Shown here one piece after another: positions 9,646 through 17,843 of a stretch of DNA of 64,000 bases. Positions within the stretch are counted from its first letter, which is position 1. The number at the start of each line of letters is the position of its first letter. Below the pieces are notes generated by a model. It was given only the letters and a program-made list of their open reading frames with translations, did no database searches and was not told the DNA's origin. The stretch is taken from NCBI GenBank assembly GCA_003134765.1, contig PLCM01000032.1:62001-126000 (forward strand), written 5' to 3'. The DNA is from Spartobacteria bacterium. GTDB lineage: Bacteria; Verrucomicrobiota; Verrucomicrobiia; Chthoniobacterales; UBA10450. The position numbers and the translations under genes are program-made.

Positions 9646-9736
9646 CGCCCGGAATAATGTGGGGCTGAATCGGCAAATGCAATCAGTCAGGTTTCTCGCC
9701 CGTGCGTGGTTCTCATCATCTCGTTTTGAGGAGAGA

Positions 9737-9773
9737 GTCGATCACGAGCCGGAGCCCGAGCACGATCACGAAT
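9737..9773. repeat. GATCACGAGCCGGAGCCCGAGCACGATCACGA repeat
   Basis: Second copy of the 5711-5752 type, also in a divergent promoter gap. Confidence 0.6.
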
Positions 9774-9866
9774 GAGAGGGGGCCGGCCTTTGGACAACGG
9801 GTGAGATTGTGCTTCCATAGGTTGAAGTTATTGAGGTATTTCCTTTACCTCTGGTTAGGAGGCCAA

Positions 9867-10988
9867 ATGAAATTCACTAAACTCACCACGGTCCTGGTGT
9901 TGGGCGCCCTTTTTCTGACAGGATGTCGGAAGAGCGCCACCACCGGTGCCTCGAACAAAATCCGTGTCGGCTACATCGGCTTGACCTGTGAAGCGCCGAT
10001 CTTCTGCGCGGTGGAGAACGGTTTCTTCAAGGAAGAGGGCCTCGACGTCGAAATGGTGAAATGCGAATGGGCCAACTACAAGGATGTTCTGGCCCTGGGC
10101 GGATTCGACATTACCCACCATCTCGTCATGTATTTTCTGAAGCCAATCGAACAGGGGCTCGATGTCCGTTTTACGGCGGGAATCCATAAGGGCTGTCTGC
10201 GGGTCCAGTCCTCGACGAAAGGAAATATCCATTCCGTGCAAGATCTCCGCGGAAAACGGATTGGCGTCCCGGGAATGGGGACACCTCCCTTTATTTTTGC
10301 CAATCGCGTTTTGGGCGCCAGCGGCATTGATGCAAGCAAGGACGTAAGCTGGCGCGTTTTTCCGGCGGGTGAGCTGGGACTCGCGCTCGACAAGGGTGAA
10401 GTTGACGCGGTCGCGGACTCCGAACCGATCGGCAGCCTTCTTCTCGCCGACGGCAAGGTCCGGAATGTCGCCGACCAGGCGCAGGACATGCCTTACAAAA
10501 ATGAATACTGCTGCGCCGTGATTGTGAACGGCAAGTATCTGGCGGCGCATCCGAAGGAGTCGGCGGCTGGGACCCGCGCGCTTCTCAAGGGAGCAAAGTG
10601 GGTGGAGGCCAATCCGGCGGCGGCGGCGCGGTTGTCCGTCGAGAAAAAGTATCTCGCTTCCAGTCCCGAACTGAACACGGTGGCGATTTCGCACCTGCGT
10701 TATGTGCCGAGCGTTTCCGGCGCGGATCAGGCAGTCCAATCCGCCGCCGAGGAAATGAAAATTGCGGGCATGCTCAGTCCGACCACTAATGTGGCCGACC
10801 TGGCGAAGCGCGCGTTTGTTCATCTCGATGGCGTTTCGGACGAGTGGCTCGAGAGTTTAAAGGTGGAAAAAGTGGCGGGCGGCCAGGTCCCGCCGGATCA
10901 GGACATCCGCCTTTACGCGGAACTGATTCTCGCTGATACCGAGGATTCATGTTGCAAAAAGAGACCGGTCCTGGCGGCGGAGAAGTAG
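9867..10988 (+). CDS. ABC transporter substrate-binding lipoprotein (NMT1/TauA/SsuA-like)
   Basis: Lipobox LFLTGC; IRVGYIGLTCEAPIFCAVENGFFKEEGLDVEMVK; DLRGKRIGVPGMG; internal ATG with upstream GGAGG. Confidence 0.88.
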   Translation: MKFTKLTTVLVLGALFLTGCRKSATTGASNKIRVGYIGLTCEAPIFCAVENGFFKEEGLDVEMVKCEWANYKDVLALGGFDITHHLVMYFLKPIEQGLDVRFTAGIHKGCLRVQSSTKGNIHSVQDLRGKRIGVPGMGTPPFIFANRVLGASGIDASKDVSWRVFPAGELGLALDKGEVDAVADSEPIGSLLLADGKVRNVADQAQDMPYKNEYCCAVIVNGKYLAAHPKESAAGTRALLKGAKWVEANPAAAARLSVEKKYLASSPELNTVAISHLRYVPSVSGADQAVQSAAEEMKIAGMLSPTTNVADLAKRAFVHLDGVSDEWLESLKVEKVAGGQVPPDQDIRLYAELILADTEDSCCKKRPVLAAEK

Positions 10989-11983
10989 ATCAGGCGTGGA
11001 CTGAAGGCGCGCCGCGCACGGCGCCGCCCGCGAGCATAACCGCATCGCTGCGGACATGGCTGCCGGTCACCGCGGCGACGGCGATCTGTCTTGGAATCCA
11101 CTGGTTTGTTTCAAGCACGGAGCTGCCCGCCGAGACGCGCTCTTACTTCGTGTTCCTCTGGAGCGTGCTTGGGGTCTCACTCGTTCTCGCGGGCGCGCAA
11201 ATCGGATGGCCGGCGCTGCGCCGATGGATGCGACAGATGGGGCCGATTTTTTCGGTGGCGCTTTTGACCCTGGGCCTCTGGGAGATGATCACTTCGGGTT
11301 TCCGGTGGCTGCCGCTCCCGTATTTCCCGAGCCCGGCCGGAGTTTTCCAAAGCTTGATCAACGATCGGGCGCTGCTTTTCGACAGCACCTGGCACTCGCT
11401 CATCCTGCTCCTGAGTGGCTACGCGCTTGGCGTCGTCGCCGGTTTGATCAGCGGCATCTGTATCGGGTGGTCGTCGCCGGTTCGTTATTGGGGAATGCCG
11501 ATCCTGAAAGTCGTTGGCCCGATTCCCGCGACGGCTTGGATTCCCCTCGCAATGGTCGTTTCCCCTTCCGCAATTTTTTCCGCCGCGGCCTTGATTGCGC
11601 TCGCCGTCTGGTTCCCCGTTACGATGCTGACCGCATCCGGCATTTCGAACACGCGTGCCTCGTATCTGGACGTCGCGCGCACTCTTGGCGCGGGCCGGCG
11701 TTTCCTGATTTTCCGGGTCGCCATTCCCGCCGCGCTGCCGAGCATCTTCATCGGTTTATTCATGGGTTTGGGCGCATCATTTCTGACCTTGGTCGTCGCT
11801 GAAACCGTCGGAGTGAAGTCAGGGCTCGGCTGGTATGTGAGCTGGGCGCAGGGCTGGGCCGAATACGGAAAGGTTTTCGCCGCGCTCGTCATCATGGCGG
11901 CGTTCTTCTCCACCATCATGACCCTCCTTTTCAAGGTGCGCGATCGCGTGTTGGTGTGGCAAAAGGGAGTAATCAAATGGTAA
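10949..11983 (+). CDS. ABC transporter permease (nitrate/sulfonate/taurine type)
   Basis: Multi-TM; SYLDVARTLGAGRRFLIFRVAIPAALPSIFIGLFMGLGASFLTLVVAE; overlaps neighbours. Confidence 0.9.
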   Translation: MLQKETGPGGGEVDQAWTEGAPRTAPPASITASLRTWLPVTAATAICLGIHWFVSSTELPAETRSYFVFLWSVLGVSLVLAGAQIGWPALRRWMRQMGPIFSVALLTLGLWEMITSGFRWLPLPYFPSPAGVFQSLINDRALLFDSTWHSLILLLSGYALGVVAGLISGICIGWSSPVRYWGMPILKVVGPIPATAWIPLAMVVSPSAIFSAAALIALAVWFPVTMLTASGISNTRASYLDVARTLGAGRRFLIFRVAIPAALPSIFIGLFMGLGASFLTLVVAETVGVKSGLGWYVSWAQGWAEYGKVFAALVIMAAFFSTIMTLLFKVRDRVLVWQKGVIKW

Positions 11984-12771
11984 CGCAAGAGGCGGTGGAA
12001 GCGTCGTCGCTTCGCGTTCGTGAAGTCAGCAAGAGCTTTCCTCTGCCCGACGAACCGACGACCCGCCGATTGGCCCTCGATAACGTTTCGCTTTCGCTCA
12101 CCGCCGGTGAGCTCGTTTCTCTCGTCGGCCCCAGCGGCTGCGGCAAATCCACCCTGCTGCGTCTCATCGCCGGTCTCGATTCGCCGGACTCCGGTGAACT
12201 GATGGTCGGCGCGGAATCGATCACCGGCCCGAACGCGGAGCGCGGCCTGGTCTTTCAGGATCCGAACCTGTTCCCGTGGCTGACGGTCCGGCGAAATATC
12301 GAAGCGGGTTTGGTGGCGCGGCATGTCTTGAAGGAGAAACGTCACGAAGTCGATGAGTTCATGCGGCTGGTCGGCCTGGAAAGTTTTGCGGGTGCGTATC
12401 CGCACCATCTCTCCGGCGGAATGGCGCAACGCGTCGCGCTCGCGCGGGCGCTGATTAATCATCCGAAAGTGTTGCTGCTCGACGAGCCGCTGGGAGCGCT
12501 CGATGCCTTCACCCGGATGCGGATGCAGGATGAAGTGCTCCGGCTCTGGCAGGCGCGCCGGACCACCATGCTGCTGGTGACGCACGACATCGACGAATCG
12601 ATTTACATGAGCGATCGCATCGTCATTATGACGCAACGGCCCGGGCGAATCGAACGAACAATTCCGGTGGCGCTGGAGCGACCGCGCGATCGCAGCAGCG
12701 CCGATTTTCTTCAACTCCGCGGAGAAATTCTGGAGCTCCTGCATTTCGCGGGCAACGCGGTTGCGATTTAG
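11977..12771 (+). CDS. ABC transporter ATP-binding protein (nitrate/sulfonate/taurine type)
   Basis: Walker A GPSGCGKST, HLSGGMAQRVALARAL, LLLDEPLGALDAFTR. Confidence 0.95.
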   Translation: MVTQEAVEASSLRVREVSKSFPLPDEPTTRRLALDNVSLSLTAGELVSLVGPSGCGKSTLLRLIAGLDSPDSGELMVGAESITGPNAERGLVFQDPNLFPWLTVRRNIEAGLVARHVLKEKRHEVDEFMRLVGLESFAGAYPHHLSGGMAQRVALARALINHPKVLLLDEPLGALDAFTRMRMQDEVLRLWQARRTTMLLVTHDIDESIYMSDRIVIMTQRPGRIERTIPVALERPRDRSSADFLQLRGEILELLHFAGNAVAI

Positions 12772-12928
12772 CGGGTCTGGAGATGGCCTGCCCTCAGGCC
12801 GTGGGGAGAACGCGACGCCGCCCATTTTCCGGCGCGGGGGCGCGCCAGCTCCAATCGCCAGCGTTGTTCTTAACCTCGTTAAAAGACTTCCACCGATAAG
12901 CTCCCGCTGCGTATCATCGCCCCGCGCC

Positions 12929-14608
12929 ATGGACGAAACGGCCGGAAAGCTAACTTCGGGTGAGCCGCTCAGCGTCGAGCAACTCCTCGAGTACTTGCCC
13001 GCGTTGAAGGAAGTCCCGGCCGTGCAGCTGGAGAAATACGCGAAAGGGGCGGCGGTGCTTCATCGCTACCGGAAAGGCGAAACCGTCTGCGTGGAAGGCG
13101 AGTTCGGCTCGACCGCCTATTACATCGTTTCGGGCACGGTCGAGATTTCGATTCAAAATCCGCTCGCCCACCTCCGCACCCGACCGGCGTCCGGATTTTT
13201 CGGCCGCAGCATGGCGCGGATGAAAAGCTTTTTGCTCGATGAAGAGCAGGACAAACGCGCCGAGGCGCACGACCGCAAGTTCATCGGGATCGACGCGAAC
13301 ATTGATCTTCCGATGAACAAACCGATCGCGGAGCTCGGGCCGGGAGAGCTGTTTGGCGAAATGACCTGCCGGACATTTCAACCCCGGTCTGCCACGGTGA
13401 TCGCGCGCGAGCCCTGCGAGATGGTCGAGATGCTGCGGGTGATCCTCGACATGCTGGTCGGGAACCGCCAGGTCTCGGAGGCCTCGAAGGCGACGTCGAA
13501 AGTGAAGGCGCCGACGTTCAAGGGCACCTCGTTCAAGACGCAAATGGACGAAAAATACCGGCAGCGCTCGCTCGAGACGCATCTCCGGAGCGTGCCGCTC
13601 TTCGCCAGCGTGGGCGAAGAATTCCTGCGTTACCTGAAGGAGAAGGTCGAGCTGGTTTCCTTCAACCAGAACGACGTCATCTGCAAGGAAGGAGAAGAGG
13701 CGGACGCATTTTATCTCATCCGTTCCGGAATGGTGCGCGTCTCGCAGACGATGCCGGGCGGCGATATGGTTCGGACGTATTTGAGTCGCGGCGATTTTTT
13801 TGGCGAGATTGGTTTGCTCCGGTCGATTAAGCGAATCGCGACCTGCAGCGCGCTGGACGCGGTGGACGTCGTGAAAATTCCCGGCGCCGAGTTCAATCTC
13901 ATGCTGGAAAAATTTCCCGGCGTCCGCGCGCAGCTCGAGCCGGTCGCGGATGCACGCATGACCGCGACGATGAGCCGGCAAATCCCGCCCGGGCTGGGGC
14001 TGGACGATTATCTCAACCAGGGATTGTTCGAAGCGCAGAACCTGTTGCTGATCGATCTGGATAATTGCACGCGTTGCGACGCCTGCGTGCAGGCCTGCGC
14101 CAAAGCGCACGACGGCATCTCCCGCCTGCTGCGCGACGGTTTGCGCTACGATCACTTCCTCGTCGCGACGGCCTGCCGTTCCTGCCGCGATCCGCTTTGC
14201 ATGACGCAATGTCCGGTCGGCTCGATCCGACGGAAGGAGAACCTCGAGATCATCATTGAAGATTGGTGCATCGGCTGCGGGAAATGCGCCGAGCTTTGTC
14301 CCTACGGCAACATCAACATGCACCCGCTCGAAGTGACCAAAGAAGTGAAGACGGAGGTCAAATCGCCGAATCCGAACATTCCGCCCACGGTAAAAATCGA
14401 GAAGAAAAAGACGACGACCTACAAAGCGAACACCTGCGATCTCTGCACGCAGTTATCGGTCCCGAGCTGCGTTTATGCCTGCCCGCACGATGCCGCGAAA
14501 CGGGTCGATCCGCAGCGCTTTTTCGGCGATGCCCTCGAATTGCAGAACCGCCTGTTCAACGATGAATGGACTCCGGCGCGCCGTTATCAAATGCACCATA
14601 CCCACTGA
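12929..14608 (+). CDS. Tandem cyclic-nucleotide-binding domains fused to a four-cluster 4Fe-4S ferredoxin domain (HybA/NrfC-like)
   Basis: cNMP-like FGEMTCRTFQPRSATV and FFGEIGLLRSIKRIATCSAL; four Cys quartets CTRCDACVQAC, CRSCRDPLCMTQC, CIGCGKCAELC, CDLCTQLSVPSCVYAC; start at MDETAGKL. Confidence 0.9.
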   Translation: MDETAGKLTSGEPLSVEQLLEYLPALKEVPAVQLEKYAKGAAVLHRYRKGETVCVEGEFGSTAYYIVSGTVEISIQNPLAHLRTRPASGFFGRSMARMKSFLLDEEQDKRAEAHDRKFIGIDANIDLPMNKPIAELGPGELFGEMTCRTFQPRSATVIAREPCEMVEMLRVILDMLVGNRQVSEASKATSKVKAPTFKGTSFKTQMDEKYRQRSLETHLRSVPLFASVGEEFLRYLKEKVELVSFNQNDVICKEGEEADAFYLIRSGMVRVSQTMPGGDMVRTYLSRGDFFGEIGLLRSIKRIATCSALDAVDVVKIPGAEFNLMLEKFPGVRAQLEPVADARMTATMSRQIPPGLGLDDYLNQGLFEAQNLLLIDLDNCTRCDACVQACAKAHDGISRLLRDGLRYDHFLVATACRSCRDPLCMTQCPVGSIRRKENLEIIIEDWCIGCGKCAELCPYGNINMHPLEVTKEVKTEVKSPNPNIPPTVKIEKKKTTTYKANTCDLCTQLSVPSCVYACPHDAAKRVDPQRFFGDALELQNRLFNDEWTPARRYQMHHTH

Positions 14609-14621
14609 TGAGCACTCATTC

Positions 14622-14736
14622 TGTCATCCTGAGCGGAGCGAAAGCGGAGTCGAAGGATCCCGGTGTGCAACGTGCGGCGCCGCCGCCGGTTCTTCCGCGG
14701 GGTCCCTCGACTCCGCTTCGCTCCGCTCGGGATGAC
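14622..14736. repeat. TGTCATCC(T)GAG-family inverted repeat pair (copy 2)
   Basis: TGTCATCCTGAGCGGAGCG..GTCGAAGGAT ... GTCCCTCGACTCCGCTTCGCTCCGCTCGGGATGAC. Confidence 0.88.
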
Positions 14737-14747
14737 GTGTTTGCAAG

Positions 14748-16142
14748 ATGAGGATCAACAACTGGAAACACTTTCCCTGGCTCGTCTTCGTTTGCCTCGC
14801 CACGATTGCGGCCTGCATTCTTTACGCCGGTAATTTTCATCCGGACGCGCTCCCATCGTGGATTCATTTGCCGGCGTCATTGGTCCAAACGCCGACCGAG
14901 CACCACACCGTCGGCGGCACGCCGCTTGGTCTGGCTTTTGGCGCGATCTCTTTGGCGATCTTTGTTTTCGCCGCCTTGCTGAGTTTGCGAAAAAAAATTC
15001 CGCTCTGGCGCGTCGGGACCGTGCAGCGGTGGTTGCGCGCCCATATCTGGCTCACGCTCCTCACGATTCCGCTCGTCATTTTGCACAGCGGGTTCCGGTT
15101 GGGCGGGCCGATGACCACATTCCTGATGGCGCTCTATGGGATCGTAATGGTGAGCGGAATTTACGGACTCTTTCTCCAGCATTTGATGCCGCGCCTGATG
15201 AAGGAGCGATTGCCGGCTGAGACGGTCTTCGAGCAAATCCCCCATATCCGCTCGCAACTCGCCGCCGCCGCCGAGAAAATGCGCGATTCATTCAAACCGG
15301 CGCCGCCGAAAAAACCCGGCGCCGGTGCGCCCGCGCCGAGCGGGGCGAAAGCAGCGACGGCTGGTGCGGCGGTAATGGCGTCAACGAAAGGGGAGTTGAG
15401 CACTCCGGTCGCGCGCGCAAAATCGGTAACCGGATCGGCTATTACCGCCGCACCCGTCGCAGCGGCGGCCACGAGCGCGTCGGCAGGCCCGGCCGCGAAA
15501 ACAATGGAATCGGAGGCGGAGCCCGCGCCGGCATCGATTCCGAATGCCGCCGTTAAACCGGCGGCACCGAAGGCGGAGACGATTGGCACGCCGACGGCGC
15601 GCGTGCAGAGCGACCCGCCCGGCGAACCCGTGGCGCGAACGGACGTTCCGGCCGGCGATCAGGCGGCGCCTTCTCCGCCAGTGGCTCCCGCCGCGCCGCC
15701 GCCGGCGGAAAAACCCGCGACAACGTCACCGCCGCCTGCTCCGGCCGCGAAGCCCGCGGCGCCGGCAGCCGCGCCAAGACCTGCCGCCTCCGCTGCGGCG
15801 AAACCGGCGGCGCCCGCCGACCCCGCTTCGGAAGCGGTGCTCGTCGAATTTATCGAGCGCCAGATTCTTCCTTATCTGCAGGCGCGTCGCGGCGATCGGA
15901 TGCGACTGAACAATCCCCGTTTTTCCGATGACACTTTTCGCTTTGTGAAACTGCGCGTGGCCGAAGTCTACCGGAGCCGCGTCGAAGAAATCCAGGGCTG
16001 GTGCGATGAGCGCCGCATGCTCGACCTTCAGGTGCGTCTGCAACATTGGCTGCATGGGTGGCTTTTCGTGCATGTGCCGTTTTCATTTTTGCTTTTGATG
16101 CTCACGATCTGGCACGCCAGCGTGACGCTTTTTTACTATTAA
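14748..16142 (+). CDS. Integral membrane protein, putative diheme b-type cytochrome with long Ala/Pro-rich insert
   Basis: Helix AHIWLTLLTIPLVILHSG (H-X13-H) and C-terminal FVHVPFSFLLLMLTIWHAS (H-X13-H); about 200 aa Ala/Pro-rich segment between. Confidence 0.8.
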   Translation: MRINNWKHFPWLVFVCLATIAACILYAGNFHPDALPSWIHLPASLVQTPTEHHTVGGTPLGLAFGAISLAIFVFAALLSLRKKIPLWRVGTVQRWLRAHIWLTLLTIPLVILHSGFRLGGPMTTFLMALYGIVMVSGIYGLFLQHLMPRLMKERLPAETVFEQIPHIRSQLAAAAEKMRDSFKPAPPKKPGAGAPAPSGAKAATAGAAVMASTKGELSTPVARAKSVTGSAITAAPVAAAATSASAGPAAKTMESEAEPAPASIPNAAVKPAAPKAETIGTPTARVQSDPPGEPVARTDVPAGDQAAPSPPVAPAAPPPAEKPATTSPPPAPAAKPAAPAAAPRPAASAAAKPAAPADPASEAVLVEFIERQILPYLQARRGDRMRLNNPRFSDDTFRFVKLRVAEVYRSRVEEIQGWCDERRMLDLQVRLQHWLHGWLFVHVPFSFLLLMLTIWHASVTLFYY

Positions 16143-16167
16143 TATGGTTGCCCTTGAGATTCATCGA

Positions 16168-16226
16168 TGGAGGGGCGAGCTCCCGCGAGCCCGTCGCGCC
16201 CGGGCCTCGCAGAGCTCAGCCCTCCA
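16168..16226. repeat. Palindromic element TGGAGGGGCGAGCTC...GAGCTCAGCCCTCCA
   Basis: Inverted arms around a GC-rich centre, intergenic. Confidence 0.75.
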
Positions 16227-16242
16227 AATCTAGACGCCCATC

Positions 16243-17748
16243 ATGGCCACGCCGGGACGAACCCAAAAACAGATCGCCGAGCGTTACAAAGGCAATCTCG
16301 GCTATTACAAAAAGAAGCATCCGTGGCGAGTGGCCCGGTTTGTCACCAGCTTCCTCGCACTCGCCGGCGGCATCGCGGGCATCATCGTTTACCAGAAGCT
16401 GATTTTTCAACGGCAGGTGAGCGAGGAATTTTTCAGTTCGGGAAAAATTTCCAGCCAACACGCGAAGTACGAGCAGGACTGCGCCCAGTGCCATGACAAG
16501 AATGCTGCGATGGGCAGCGACCTGACCCTGGCGAAATTCCACGGGGTCATCAGAGATCGGTTTCATCGCGGAATCGATTTCAGCTCGATCGATCACAAAT
16601 GTCAGGAGTGCCACGAAAAGAACCCGCCCTTTGGCACCGCGAAAAAATACGACCTGCACGAACCGAACGTGGTCGACAATCGGTCCTGCTCGATCTGCCA
16701 TCAGGAACATCTCGGGCCCGGGCCCATGAAACCGGTGGCCGATCTGCAATGCGCCTCGTGCCACAACGACCGAGGGATCATGGAAGCGTCCGCGAAGAAG
16801 GGGGCGACGTTACCGGCGGACGTTTTTCACCTTCGGGCGCATCCGCCCCAGCAAATTGTCTTCGAAATGCCGCGGCCGGCGCGTGGTTACACGCAGGTTT
16901 TTCGCTCGTTTGCCGATGAGCATCCCGAATTCCAGCTCATCCAGCAAAAGGCGCGCGATCCCGATGTGCTTCGCTTCAATCACCAGCGCCATTTCGCCAA
17001 CGACATTCCGCCGGTGAACGGGCAGAAGCTCGATTGCAATTACTGCCATAAGCCGGAGCCGGGCGGCCGCTTTTACCAGCGCGTTAGTTTTGCCGCAAAC
17101 TGCCAGGCGTGCCACGCCCTCCAGTTCGACAAGAATAATCCGCAGCTTCATCTCCCGCATGGCGACGTGAACCTGGTGCGGACTTTCCTGCGGACGCTGC
17201 CGGCGCAATACGCGACGTTCGCGCGTCTCCAGGACGCAAAGACGGCGCGTAACGGCGATGTGAGAACGTTCGTGGCGCAGCAAATGAATCAACTGCGCGC
17301 CCAGTTTGGGAGCGACGACGAAGTGGAGCGGGCGGTGTTTTTCGAAACCGATCCCTACAAACCGCAGCGGCAGGCGCCGGCGTTGCACCGCGCGAACTTT
17401 GCCGGCTGCGCGTTTTGCCACGAGGTAAAAACGGTGAAGGGCGGCCCGGTTGTGACTCCACCCGTTCTGGTCGACCGCTGGATGCCGCAGGCCCACTTCA
17501 ATCACGTGAAGCACGCGAGCGTAAAGTGTGACGATTGTCATCACGCCAGCCAGAGCCGCGAGACCGCCGAGGTGTTGATGCCGGCCAAAGCCAACTGCGT
17601 GACCTGCCACAGCCCGAAGGGCAGAGTCGTGAGCGAATGCATCACCTGCCACACGTATCACGCCCCTGGTCAGGTGGTGACGGTTGAGATGCACGCGGAT
17701 GCGAGCCCCTCGTTCAAACAGATGCTGCTAGGCGGCAATGAAAGATAG
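16243..17748 (+). CDS. Membrane-anchored decaheme c-type cytochrome
   Basis: Ten CXXCH motifs (CAQCH, CQECH, CSICH, CASCH, CNYCH, CQACH, CAFCH, CDDCH, CVTCH, CITCH); N-terminal TM helix. Confidence 0.95.
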   Translation: MATPGRTQKQIAERYKGNLGYYKKKHPWRVARFVTSFLALAGGIAGIIVYQKLIFQRQVSEEFFSSGKISSQHAKYEQDCAQCHDKNAAMGSDLTLAKFHGVIRDRFHRGIDFSSIDHKCQECHEKNPPFGTAKKYDLHEPNVVDNRSCSICHQEHLGPGPMKPVADLQCASCHNDRGIMEASAKKGATLPADVFHLRAHPPQQIVFEMPRPARGYTQVFRSFADEHPEFQLIQQKARDPDVLRFNHQRHFANDIPPVNGQKLDCNYCHKPEPGGRFYQRVSFAANCQACHALQFDKNNPQLHLPHGDVNLVRTFLRTLPAQYATFARLQDAKTARNGDVRTFVAQQMNQLRAQFGSDDEVERAVFFETDPYKPQRQAPALHRANFAGCAFCHEVKTVKGGPVVTPPVLVDRWMPQAHFNHVKHASVKCDDCHHASQSRETAEVLMPAKANCVTCHSPKGRVVSECITCHTYHAPGQVVTVEMHADASPSFKQMLLGGNER

Positions 17749-17752
17749 TTTG

Positions 17753-17842
17753 TAGGGCGTCTGTGTCAGCCCCGAAAGCTTTCGGGGTTCACAGCCGTAA
17801 CGCAGGCGGAATGCCGAGGCCGGGCTTTCAAACGCCCTACAA
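17753..17842. repeat. GTAG-foot palindrome in convergent gap
   Basis: GTAGGGCGT...CCCCGAAAGCTTTCGGGG...ACGCCCTAC. Confidence 0.85.
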
Positions 17843-17843
17843 T

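Noticed and set aside
12772-12928. Possible additional palindrome (CTGGAGATGGC...GCGCCAGCTCCA) upstream of the cNBD-ferredoxin gene
   Set aside because: Arms are imperfect and I found no clear second copy, so not called as a repeat family member.
11485-14323. 481-aa (11485-12930) and 457-aa (12950-14323) minus-strand ORFs
   Set aside because: Antisense to ABC transporter and cNBD-ferredoxin genes with clear motifs; typical GC-rich shadow ORFs.
15300-15840. Ala/Pro-rich region of the 14748-16142 gene as a frameshift or assembly artefact
   Set aside because: Frame stays open on both sides and conserved-looking helices with H-X13-H lie on both flanks in the same frame, so one gene is the simpler reading.
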